Source: JANMEB01 sp041740495
GTDB lineage: Bacteria > Planctomycetota > Planctomycetia > Pirellulales > Pirellulaceae
Assembly (NCBI GenBank): GCA_041740495.1
Contig: JBGSLW010000231.1
Location: forward strand, 1-30,977
Direction: 5' to 3'
DNA: 30,977 nucleotides
The notes beneath the pieces were generated by a model. That model was not told the DNA's origin and ran no database searches. It saw only the letters and a list, made by a program, of their open reading frames with translations. Each line of letters starts with the position of its first letter. Position 1 is the first letter of the stretch. Positions 1-6,743 of the stretch are shown in pieces. Position numbers and translations under genes: made by a program.

Positions 1-296
1 GTCGCCGCTGGGACGAGCCTGCCTTCGGACTGGCCGGGCGGTTTCGCTGGTTACCCGAGGCGCAGACGCAGCTCGCGGCCGGGGACGCACGCGGCCTGGA
101 GCAACTGCTGGTCGACGGCGCGTGGCGGGAATTAACTCGAATCGGCGAGCGCGACATGTTCGGCTTTCCCGCCGTGTTCGCGTACGCGGCGAAGTGGGAC
201 TTGCTGCAGGCTTGGTTGGCGGGAGATCCGCGTCAAGGCCAAATGACATTCCAACAATTGATCGATCAGGTGACGCATGTCGACAACGCTTCGTAA
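1..296 (+). CDS. C-terminal part of a DUF2764-like protein of the V-type ATPase operon (5' end outside window)
   Basis: An open frame runs from the window edge (codons beginning at base 3) to TAA at 294-296, giving about 97 residues with no start in view. Its end, with FPAVFAYAAKWDLLQAWL followed by a short charged stretch and FQQLIDQV, resembles the C-terminus of DUF2764 proteins. Those are encoded just before V-type ATPase subunit A in Bacteroidetes and Chlamydiae. The reading frame overlaps the start of the next gene by 20 bases, which fits one transcript with coupled translation. DUF2764 proteins have no well-defined role beyond association with this ATPase operon. The family call rests on resemblance of the tail plus position. 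Confidence 0.6.
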   Translation, partial: RRWDEPAFGLAGRFRWLPEAQTQLAAGDARGLEQLLVDGAWRELTRIGERDMFGFPAVFAYAAKWDLLQAWLAGDPRQGQMTFQQLIDQVTHVDNAS

Positions 297-2076
297 TCCA
301 ACCACCAAGACGGCGACGGTCGTCAATGTCCGCGAGAGCCTCGTGCTGGTCGAGGTCGACGAGCAGACGCCGCTGATGAAGAACGAGGTCGGCTATATCT
401 GCGTCGGGGACGAGCGACTGAAGGCCGAGGTCCTGCGGATTCGGGGCCGGATCGCGGACATGCAAGTCTTTGAGGACACCAGCGGGGTGCGCGTCGGAGA
501 CCGCGTCGAAATGACGGGCGAGATGTTGTCGGCGCTGCTGGGACCCGGGCTGCTGGGTACGGTGTTCGACGGGCTGCAAAATCCGCTGGCGGCCCTCGCC
601 CAAAAGCATGGATTTTTTCTGCCGCGCGGGGCGTCGGAGTCCCCCTTGGATCTGAGCCGCACCTGGGAGTTTACGCCGCAAGTCGCCGTCGGAACGCGGG
701 TCATTCCCGGTGGCGTCTTGGGCACGGTCCCGGAAGGGCCCTTCACCCACAAAATTACGGTTCCGTTTAACGAGCCGGAGCCGGTGACCGTCCGGTGGAT
801 CGGTTCAGGGAAGCTGCGCGCCGATCAAGCCGTGGCCCGGATCGAAAGCGGCGGCGTCGAACGCGAGCTGACGATGCTGCAGCGTTGGCCAGTGCGACGA
901 CCCGTCCCCAGCGCCCTGCTCCGCCGCCGTTTCGCCGAACGCCTGTACGCCGACCAGCCACTGACCACGGGCACGCGAATCATCGATACCTTTTTCCCCA
1001 TCGCCAGCGGCGGGACCGGTTGCATTCCCGGGCCGTTCGGCGCCGGGAAAACCGTATTGCAAAGTACGATCGCACGGTACTCGAGCGTCGACGTGGTGGT
1101 CGTCGTGGCCTGCGGCGAACGGGCGGGTGAAGTCGTCGAGACGATCACGCTCTACCCGGAGACGAAAGATCCCCGCACCGGGGGGACGTTGATGGATCGC
1201 ACGATCATCATCTGCAACACCTCCTCGATGCCGGTCGCCGCCCGCGAGGCTTCGATCTATATGGGGATCACGTTGGCCGAGTACTATCGGCAGATGGGAT
1301 TGAACGTGTTGCTGATCGCCGACTCCACGTCGCGTTGGGCTCAGGCGATGCGTGAAACCTCAGGTCGCATGGAAGAGATTCCCGGCGAAGAAGCGTTTCC
1401 CGCCTACCTCGATTCGTCGGTCAAAAGTGTCTACGAACGGGCGGGGGTGCTCCGCTGCCCCGACGGCACGCAAGGGAGCTTGACGATGATCGGGACGGTC
1501 TCGCCCGCCGGGGGGAACTTCGAAGAACCGGTCACGCAATCGACCCTGGGAACCGTCAAAACTTTTCTGGGCCTCTCCTACGATCGAGCCTACAAACGGT
1601 ATTACCCGGCGATCGACCCGCTGATTTCCTGGTCGCGGTACCTGGATCAACTCGCCCCCTGGCTGGCCAAGAATCTCGATCCAAATTGGACCCGCGATGT
1701 CAAACGCCTGCAGACGCTCCTGGTCCAGGGGGAAGCCATCCATCAGATGATGCAAGTCACTGGCGAGGAAGGAATCACCCAAGAGGATTTTGTGACCTGG
1801 CAGAAGTCGGTGCTGCTCGATATGGCCTACCTGCAACAAGATGCCTTCGACGCGGTCGACTCCTGTATGCCGAAGGAACGGCAACTCGAGAGTCTGCGAT
1901 TGATTCTGGACCTGATCGACCGCGAGTATCGTTTCCAAGATCGCGAACAAGTCCGCGCGTACTTCACCAAGATCATCGGCCTCTACAAGAACTGGAACTA
2001 TAGCCCGCCGGGCTCGCCGGAATACACTTCGTACAAGCAGCAAATCGAAAAGGCGGCACAGGAACAATGTGCATGA
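277..2076 (+). CDS. atpA: V-type ATP synthase/ATPase catalytic subunit A
   Basis: This 599-residue protein is the nucleotide-binding catalytic subunit of the cytoplasmic V1 head, which couples ATP turnover to H+ or Na+ movement. The Walker A loop GPFGAGKT is at residues 252-259. The Walker B region ends in IADSTSR near residues 347-353, and an N-terminal beta-barrel and the long non-homologous insert typical of A subunits precede the P-loop. Length is normal for the family (about 580-600). The ATG at 277 lies inside the end of the DUF2764 frame and has AGGTGA just upstream. The usual downstream partners B, D, I and K are missing: the gene is followed by repeats and an unrelated kinase. Identity as subunit A is very secure. 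Confidence 0.96.
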   Translation: MSTTLRNPTTKTATVVNVRESLVLVEVDEQTPLMKNEVGYICVGDERLKAEVLRIRGRIADMQVFEDTSGVRVGDRVEMTGEMLSALLGPGLLGTVFDGLQNPLAALAQKHGFFLPRGASESPLDLSRTWEFTPQVAVGTRVIPGGVLGTVPEGPFTHKITVPFNEPEPVTVRWIGSGKLRADQAVARIESGGVERELTMLQRWPVRRPVPSALLRRRFAERLYADQPLTTGTRIIDTFFPIASGGTGCIPGPFGAGKTVLQSTIARYSSVDVVVVVACGERAGEVVETITLYPETKDPRTGGTLMDRTIIICNTSSMPVAAREASIYMGITLAEYYRQMGLNVLLIADSTSRWAQAMRETSGRMEEIPGEEAFPAYLDSSVKSVYERAGVLRCPDGTQGSLTMIGTVSPAGGNFEEPVTQSTLGTVKTFLGLSYDRAYKRYYPAIDPLISWSRYLDQLAPWLAKNLDPNWTRDVKRLQTLLVQGEAIHQMMQVTGEEGITQEDFVTWQKSVLLDMAYLQQDAFDAVDSCMPKERQLESLRLILDLIDREYRFQDREQVRAYFTKIIGLYKNWNYSPPGSPEYTSYKQQIEKAAQEQCA

Positions 2077-2424
2077 ACTCGGCTCGCGACCCGTTGAAGT
2101 ACGATGACGTTGCGAGTTCGATACCAGCACGCAGCGCAAGCAAGTGGGTCCCAACGGCTTACGTGTCGTGGCCAGAAACCAACTCGCTGGCGCGTTTTGC
2201 AGTTGCGCCAATCGGTCAAAAATCGTACTCGTACTCAATGAAATGGTACTCGTACTCGTACCCGGATCGCACACATCGAGTACGAGTACGAGTACCGCCG
2301 CTGGCTGAGTACGAGTACGAAAGTGGACTCAAAAGGCGCCTATTTCCCCCTGGCGACAAATAGCGCAACTCTAAAACTTGCGCTTCGAGCTTGTAATCAT
2401 TCCACTTGATGAGGATCCCACCCA
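2077..2424. other. Gene-free stretch between V-ATPase A and ppk2
   Basis: No convincing gene is present in these 348 bases. The ORFs here are made of low-complexity YSYSYS, RVRVRV or EYEYEY stretches produced by the hexamer repeat annotated separately. No remnant of V-ATPase subunit B could be recognised in any frame. The end of the region supplies the start of the polyphosphate kinase gene. Confidence 0.6.
2223..2322. repeat. TACTCG/CGAGTA hexamer repeat forming an inverted repeat
   Basis: Runs of the hexamer TACTCG (about 2225-2236 and 2245-2262) are followed by runs of its complement CGAGTA (about 2277-2299 and 2307-2320). The two halves can pair as a long imperfect hairpin. It could help terminate V-ATPase transcription, although no T-run follows. 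Either strand would encode a tyrosine/serine or tyrosine/glutamate dipeptide repeat, but no start, ribosome site or conserved context supports translation. Confidence 0.75.
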
Positions 2425-3233
2425 ATGTCGAAAAATCGAACGACCGAGCCAACGGAGAAGTTGAAGCGCAAAGTTTATGAACTGGAGTTGCGCAAACTGC
2501 AGGGCGAGTTGTGTAAATTGCAGGCATGGGTCAAGCACAAGGGATCGCGTGTCATTGTCGTGTTTGAGGGGCGGGACGCGGCGGGCAAGGGAGGGACGAT
2601 TCGCGCCATCACGGAGCGCGTCAGTCCGCGGGTGTTTCGCACGGTCGCGCTTCCCGCACCGTCGGATCGCGAAAAAACGCAACTCTTCTTCCAGCGGTAT
2701 TTGCCGCATTTTCCCGCGGCGGGCGAAATCGTCATCTTTGATCGCAGCTGGTATAACCGGGCCGGCGTTGAGTACGTGATGGGCTTTGCACCGACGAAGA
2801 ACATCGCAAGTTTCTCGAGCGTTGCCCGCAGCTGGAGCAGTACATCGTCGACGGAGGGATCCAACTGATCAAGATTTGGCTGGAGGTAAACGACGCCGAG
2901 CAAAAACGGCGGTTCGAGGCGCGGATCGACGATCCGTTGCGGCAATGGAAACTGAGCCCGATGGACCTTCCCTCGCGGAGCAAATGGTACGAGTATTCCC
3001 GGGCGCGTGACGCGATGTTCGCGGCGACCGATACCGACTTTGCACCCTGGTACATCCTCCGCTCGGACGACAAGAAACGGGCTCGGTTGAACTGCATCCG
3101 ACATCTCTTGAAGCTGATCCCGTACAAGGAGGTCAAACGGGAAAAGATCAAGCTTCCCAAGCGATCCGAAAAGGGTGCGTACGACGACGCGGCGACGATC
3201 GCCCAGAAAAAATTTGTTCCCGAGATTTATTGA
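2425..3233 (+). pseudogene. ppk2: Polyphosphate kinase 2 (PPK2) family, interrupted by a single-base frameshift
   Basis: PPK2 enzymes move phosphate between polyphosphate and nucleoside diphosphates. The first frame (from ATG 2425) holds the Walker A motif GRDAAGKGG at residues 49-57, Walker B IVIFD at 102-106 and the lid segment RSWYNRAGVE just after it. At 2785-2787 the run TTT is one T short of the TTTTGC needed to encode the usual MGFCTDEEH. After this point the family sequence continues in the next frame, with RIDDPLRQWKLSPMD, WYEYSRARD and RARLNCIRHLL, and stops at 3231-3233. With one T restored the protein is 269 residues, normal for single-domain PPK2. As written, translation ends at 2868 and loses the C-terminal half. 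A homopolymer sequencing error is as likely as a real mutation. Confidence 0.9.
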
Positions 3234-3315
3234 CGCGGACCGTGATCAAGTTGATTCCAAGGTGACGAGGCCGGAGACCGCAACCTGCGAAGGGATGACC
3301 GGTCATGGACGGAAA

Positions 3316-4011
3316 ATGACAATTGTCGAACGAGTCTTGACGTGGATTCAATCCGGGATGCGGATTGGTTTGGGTTCCGGCCGCGCTGCGCAGGCGTTTG
3401 TGCGGGGCCTGGCGAACCATGTCGCCAAGGGGCGATTGCCAGTGGCGGGGGTGCCGACCTCCGACGAAACGGCCGCACTCGCCCGCGACCTGGGAATTCC
3501 TCTACTGACGCTGGCCGAGGCCGGAGAGCTGGATCTGACGGTCGATGGGGCCGATGAGGTCGATCCGCAGTTGAACTTGATCAAAGGATACGGCCGGGCG
3601 CTCGTCCGCGAGAAAATCGTCGCCGCTTCCTCGAAAAAACTGATCATCCTGGTCGGCGAAGAGAAAATCGTACCGCAATTGGGTACGCGAGGCAGATTGC
3701 CGGTCGAAGTGCTGCCCTTTGCGCTTCCGTTATGCGAACGTCGACTGCGCGCGCTTGGCTGCGAGCCGGTCGCCGACCGCCGAAATGGCGAGCTGGTTCT
3801 TACCGATAACGGCAATTATATTCTCGACTGCCAAGTCCAACCGTTCGACGATCCCCACCGTTGGGAGAACGCGATTCGAGACATCCCCGGGGTTGTCGGC
3901 ACGGGATTCTTTCTGGATATGGCGGATGTCGTCCTGGTCGGCGATTCGCAGGACTTCACGCTGCGTCGAGAAATGTTGCGGCCTGGGACCGCCTTTCCAG
4001 CTGAAAAATAG
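3316..4011 (+). CDS. rpiA: Ribose-5-phosphate isomerase A
   Basis: RpiA interconverts ribose 5-phosphate and ribulose 5-phosphate in the non-oxidative pentose phosphate pathway. The 231-residue product has the substrate-binding loop GLGSGRAA near the N-terminus, the catalytic DGADEVD at residues 77-83, and KGYGRALVREK at 90-100, including the expected catalytic glutamate at 99. The frame is open back to 3175, but that would overlap ppk2. ATG 3316 has GGACGG upstream and places the first loop about 20 residues in, as in other RpiA proteins. ATG 3295 is the alternative. The gene follows ppk2 by about 80 bases and may be cotranscribed. Length is close to the E. coli enzyme (219). Confidence 0.93.
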   Translation: MTIVERVLTWIQSGMRIGLGSGRAAQAFVRGLANHVAKGRLPVAGVPTSDETAALARDLGIPLLTLAEAGELDLTVDGADEVDPQLNLIKGYGRALVREKIVAASSKKLIILVGEEKIVPQLGTRGRLPVEVLPFALPLCERRLRALGCEPVADRRNGELVLTDNGNYILDCQVQPFDDPHRWENAIRDIPGVVGTGFFLDMADVVLVGDSQDFTLRREMLRPGTAFPAEK

Positions 4012-4016
4012 GCATG

Positions 4017-4036
4017 TAGTGTACGCTTGTACACTA
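4017..4036. promoter_or_regulatory. Operator-like palindrome, copy 1
   Basis: The sequence reads TAGTGTAC-GCTT-GTACACTA, a perfect 8+8 inverted repeat with a 4-base spacer. It begins 5 bases after the rpiA stop codon and 58 bases before the start of the coiled-coil membrane protein gene. An identical pair of half-sites with the same spacing lies upstream of the OprB-like porin at 28971-28990. The shape suits a dimeric repressor. No regulator gene is visible in the window, so the binding protein is unknown. Confidence 0.6.
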
Positions 4037-4093
4037 TATGAGGATTGCGTGCGCAGAGGGGAGCCGCAAGATAAAACGGGGAGTTTGACCAAC

Positions 4094-4909
4094 ATGTTCT
4101 TGAGGCGAGCCTTTTGGATACTCGCATTGGTGCTTGGTCTACTCGGGGTCGTGGCCTGCATCGTGGGTTTCGCTGCGGTGTTGTCGTTGGGATCTCGACT
4201 GGGGCGGGTCGATGACAGAGTCTTCGCCCGGATCGATGCAGGCATGGTGTCGACTCAGGAGCGGGTCCGCCGGGTGCAGGAACGCGTTGACGAATCAAAA
4301 ATTACGTGCAATGAACTGGAACAGAGTCTCCGGGATTGGGGTACGAGGAAAGCCCTCGACGGCCTGGAGGCACGACTGGAGATCGAACGCCGGGTCGAGA
4401 AACTGGCTGGACATCTTCAGCTTGCGGACTCGTGGCTGGAGACATCGACGGAGTCGATGCGAAACCTGCAGCAATTCGTCGAGTTAGGCAATTTCCTTGG
4501 TACGGCACGGAACACAGCGCTCATCGATGAGGTGCTGGAAAAAATCACATCGCTACGGAGCATGTTGCAGCAGGCCGATCAAGCGCTTGACGAAATCCGT
4601 GAGTTCAACGCCAATCAGGCAGGTGAATCCGACGCGAATCGATTTTCCCGCGTCCTGAAGTTAATCGGTCGAGTCCTTGTGACGATCGGTGATATGGACA
4701 CTCGCCTGGACGAATATGCGACGCAACTTTCCGAGCTACAAACCGTCGCTCGGCAATGGAAGTCGACGACGCGAAGATACATTGGATTGGCGACCATGGG
4801 GTTTTGCGTCCTGCTTGCTTGGGTTGCGGCTGGTCAAGTCGCCTTAGGCCTGTGGGGCTGGGCCAATGTTAGGCAACACCAATCTCAGGCAGTTGACTTG
4901 GCGGCCTAG
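4094..4909 (+). CDS. Unknown membrane protein with central coiled coil and two terminal TM segments
   Basis: This 271-residue protein was not recognised as a known family. One hydrophobic segment lies at about residues 5-33 (FWILALVLGLLGVVACIVGF) and another at about 230-255 (YIGLATMGFCVLLAWVAAG). Between them is a long, charged, Glu/Gln/Arg/Leu-rich helical region with heptad character, resembling the spacer of sensory or scaffold membrane proteins. No enzymatic motif is visible. The frame is open far upstream into rpiA, but ATG 4094 begins a clean N-terminal anchor, so that start was chosen. The TAG stop (4907-4909) is formed by the first bases of a MITE-like repeat, so the C-terminus may have been set by insertion. 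An operator-like palindrome lies just upstream. Confidence 0.7.
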   Translation: MFLRRAFWILALVLGLLGVVACIVGFAAVLSLGSRLGRVDDRVFARIDAGMVSTQERVRRVQERVDESKITCNELEQSLRDWGTRKALDGLEARLEIERRVEKLAGHLQLADSWLETSTESMRNLQQFVELGNFLGTARNTALIDEVLEKITSLRSMLQQADQALDEIREFNANQAGESDANRFSRVLKLIGRVLVTIGDMDTRLDEYATQLSELQTVARQWKSTTRRYIGLATMGFCVLLAWVAAGQVALGLWGWANVRQHQSQAVDLAA

Positions 4910-5051
4910 CAGCCTGTTGAAAAAGTAGGCCGGCAACAAGGAGGCTTTGCGACGAAGTTCCGGCGCTAACGATTCTGCGATGAAAAACCACGGTGCCGGA
5001 ACCGCGAAGACTTGTTCCGGCCTACTCTATGGTTTTTTCAATAGGCTGCTA
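4907..5051. mobile_element. MITE-like palindromic repeat, copy 1
   Basis: This 145-bp element begins TAGCAGCCTGTTGAAAAA and ends with TTTTTTCAATAGGCTGCTA, near-perfect terminal inverted repeats. Internal arms GTAGGCCGG and CCGGCCTAC extend the pairing. It contains no coding capacity of its own. A diverged copy with the same internal order (GGAGGCT, CGACGAAGT, GCCGGAACCGCGAAGACTTG) lies at 6571-6712, on the other side of the acetate kinase gene. Such structure fits a non-autonomous element moved by a transposase encoded elsewhere. No target-site duplication was clear. Confidence 0.75.
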
Positions 5052-5153
5052 GGCTGGGACGGTGATCTGCGATCTCAATCGACCGCAGGATGGTTTGATC
5101 AACTTGCGTCAGCAAGCGGTGCGCAAGTTTTGGAGTTCATTGGAGACTCGCGG

Positions 5154-6380
5154 ATGAGAGATTCGATTTTGGTATTGAATGCAGGCTCGTCGAGTCTCAA
5201 GTTTTCGGTGTTCCTCGACCGTCAGCCGCTGGAGTTGTACCTGCGCGGTCAGTTCGATGGCCTGTTGACTCAGCCGCGCTTTCAAGCCTTCGACCTGCAG
5301 AATCGATTGGTCGCGAAAGAGACCTGGCCGGAGTCCCTGCAGCTCGCCCATGCCGGCGCGATCGACTTTCTGTTCAGCTGGGGACGCCAAGGGGTGATGG
5401 GCGAACACCAAGTCGCGTCGGTGGGACATCGCGTGGTGCATGGCGGTGTTCAATTCCAGGGTCCGGTCCGTGTCGACGCGAATACCCTCAGTGACTTGGA
5501 TTCGCTCACGCCGCTGGCGCCGCTCCATCAGCCCCACAATGTCGCGGCGATTCGCGCGGTCACCGCGGTGGCGCCCGAAATTCCTCAAGTCGCTTGTTTC
5601 GATACCGCGTTCCATCGGACCCAGCCCGACGTGGCCCAAGCCTTTGGCTTGCCGCGAGTCTATTTTGAAAAAGGCCTAAGGCGGTATGGGTTTCATGGCT
5701 TGTCGTATGAATATATCACCAGCGTCCTGTCGCAATTCGACCCGATCGCGGCTGCGGGACGAACGATCGTCGCCCATTTGGGCAGCGGCGCCAGTTGCTG
5801 TGCGATGGCTGGCGGCCGGAGCGTGGCGACGACGATGGGCTTCACCGCCCTCGACGGTCTGTTGATGGGGACGCGGTGCGGGGCGCTGGATCCCGGGGTC
5901 TTGCTGTTCTTGATGGACCAGCGTGGGATGGACGCACGGGCCTTGGAAAAATTGCTCTATCAGCAATCGGGGTTGCTAGGCGTCTCCGAGATCTCGAATG
6001 ATATGCGGACACTGTTGGCCAGCGACGACCCGCGGGCCACCGCGGCGGTCGATTTGTTTGTCTACCGGATTTCGCGGGAACTCGGTTCGCTGGCGGCCGC
6101 CCTGGGCGGGTTGGATGCGTTGGTCTTTACCGGCGGGATTGGCGAGCACGCGCCGCAGATTCGAGAGCGGATCGGGCAGTCGGCCGCCTGGCTGGGAGTG
6201 GAGCTGGACTCCGCTGCGAACGAGTTAGGCGGGCCGCGCATCAGCCGGCCCGAGAGTCGCGTCGCCATCTGGGTCATTCCCACCAACGAGGAACAGATGA
6301 TCGCCCAACATACGCAACGTCTGGTCGGCGGCGAGCGGTCGCGGTCACGAGAACAGTCTCGCATGCGCGTTTTGAGGTAA
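5154..6380 (+). CDS. ackA: Acetate kinase
   Basis: AckA converts acetyl phosphate and ADP to acetate and ATP, the energy-conserving last step of acetate fermentation. The 408-residue protein begins MRDSILVLNAGSSSLK, with the phosphate-binding NAGSSSLK at residues 9-16. It then shows VGHRVVHGG, FDTAFH, RYGFHGLSYEY, HLGSGASCCAM, the TRCGALDPG loop and VFTGGIGEH in the canonical order. Although the frame is open from 4947, ATG 5154 has GGAG about ten bases upstream and gives the standard N-terminus. The gene stands alone between two MITE-like repeats. No phosphotransacetylase is visible. Downstream pyruvate formate-lyase could supply acetyl-CoA. The last ~15 residues are Arg/Ser-rich and not typical of the family. 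Confidence 0.96.
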   Translation: MRDSILVLNAGSSSLKFSVFLDRQPLELYLRGQFDGLLTQPRFQAFDLQNRLVAKETWPESLQLAHAGAIDFLFSWGRQGVMGEHQVASVGHRVVHGGVQFQGPVRVDANTLSDLDSLTPLAPLHQPHNVAAIRAVTAVAPEIPQVACFDTAFHRTQPDVAQAFGLPRVYFEKGLRRYGFHGLSYEYITSVLSQFDPIAAAGRTIVAHLGSGASCCAMAGGRSVATTMGFTALDGLLMGTRCGALDPGVLLFLMDQRGMDARALEKLLYQQSGLLGVSEISNDMRTLLASDDPRATAAVDLFVYRISRELGSLAAALGGLDALVFTGGIGEHAPQIRERIGQSAAWLGVELDSAANELGGPRISRPESRVAIWVIPTNEEQMIAQHTQRLVGGERSRSREQSRMRVLR

Positions 6381-6743
6381 TACCGACGTCGGTAGTCCTA
6401 AAACGACTGGCGCCACCGCATGCATTCACCGTTATCCATGGTATGCACGGCAAGCGCCTGGAATAGCGATTGCATAAAAGCTGCGGAAAATGCAATCCGA
6501 AAAGGAATGTGTGGCGGGCCAAGGCCAGCGAGCTATAGTGCTGTATGTTAAGGGTCTACTCGGATCCTGATAGCCTGTTGAAAAAGTTGCCCGGTAACGA
6601 GGAGGCTCTGCGACGAAGTTTCGGCGCAGACGCTTCTGCGACGAAATCGCATCGTTGCCGGAACCGCGAAGACTTGTTCCGGCCTACGTCAGGGGTTTTC
6701 AATAGACTGCTAAACGCAAGTCCCGACCGATATCGAGGCCACG
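6381..6743. other. Intergenic region between ackA and the glucosidase gene
   Basis: No gene is supported. A perfect 14-base palindrome, TACCGACGTCGGTA (6381-6394), follows directly after the ackA stop codon. The right half of the region is occupied by MITE-like repeat copy 2. The short ORFs present overlap that repeat and have no recognisable similarity. Confidence 0.6.
6571..6712. mobile_element. MITE-like palindromic repeat, copy 2
   Basis: This is a diverged copy of the 4907-5051 element. It begins TAGCCTGTTGAAAAAG and ends GGGGTTTTCAATAGACTGCTA, and shares the internal blocks GGAGGCT, CGACGAAGT and CCGGAACCGCGAAGACTTG in the same orientation. Compared with copy 1 it has lost three bases at the left tip and carries scattered substitutions, so it looks older. 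It ends about 30 bases before the start codon of the glucosidase gene and could influence its transcription. Confidence 0.72.

Noticed and set aside
1360..2274. 304-residue minus-strand frame opposite subunit A
   Set aside because: It is a shadow of the ATPase gene on high-GC DNA and shows no family features.
2067..2363. Open frame encoding YSYSYS and RVRVRV repeats
   Set aside because: It consists of the hexamer repeat plus overlap with the end of subunit A, with no ribosome site and no similarity.
2785..2795. Programmed ribosomal frameshift in ppk2
   Set aside because: No slippery heptamer or downstream stem could be identified, and PPK2 genes are normally in one frame.
5092..5099. TTGATCAA as an FNR-type site before ackA
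   Set aside because: It lacks the four-base spacer between half-sites, and no promoter can be aligned with it.
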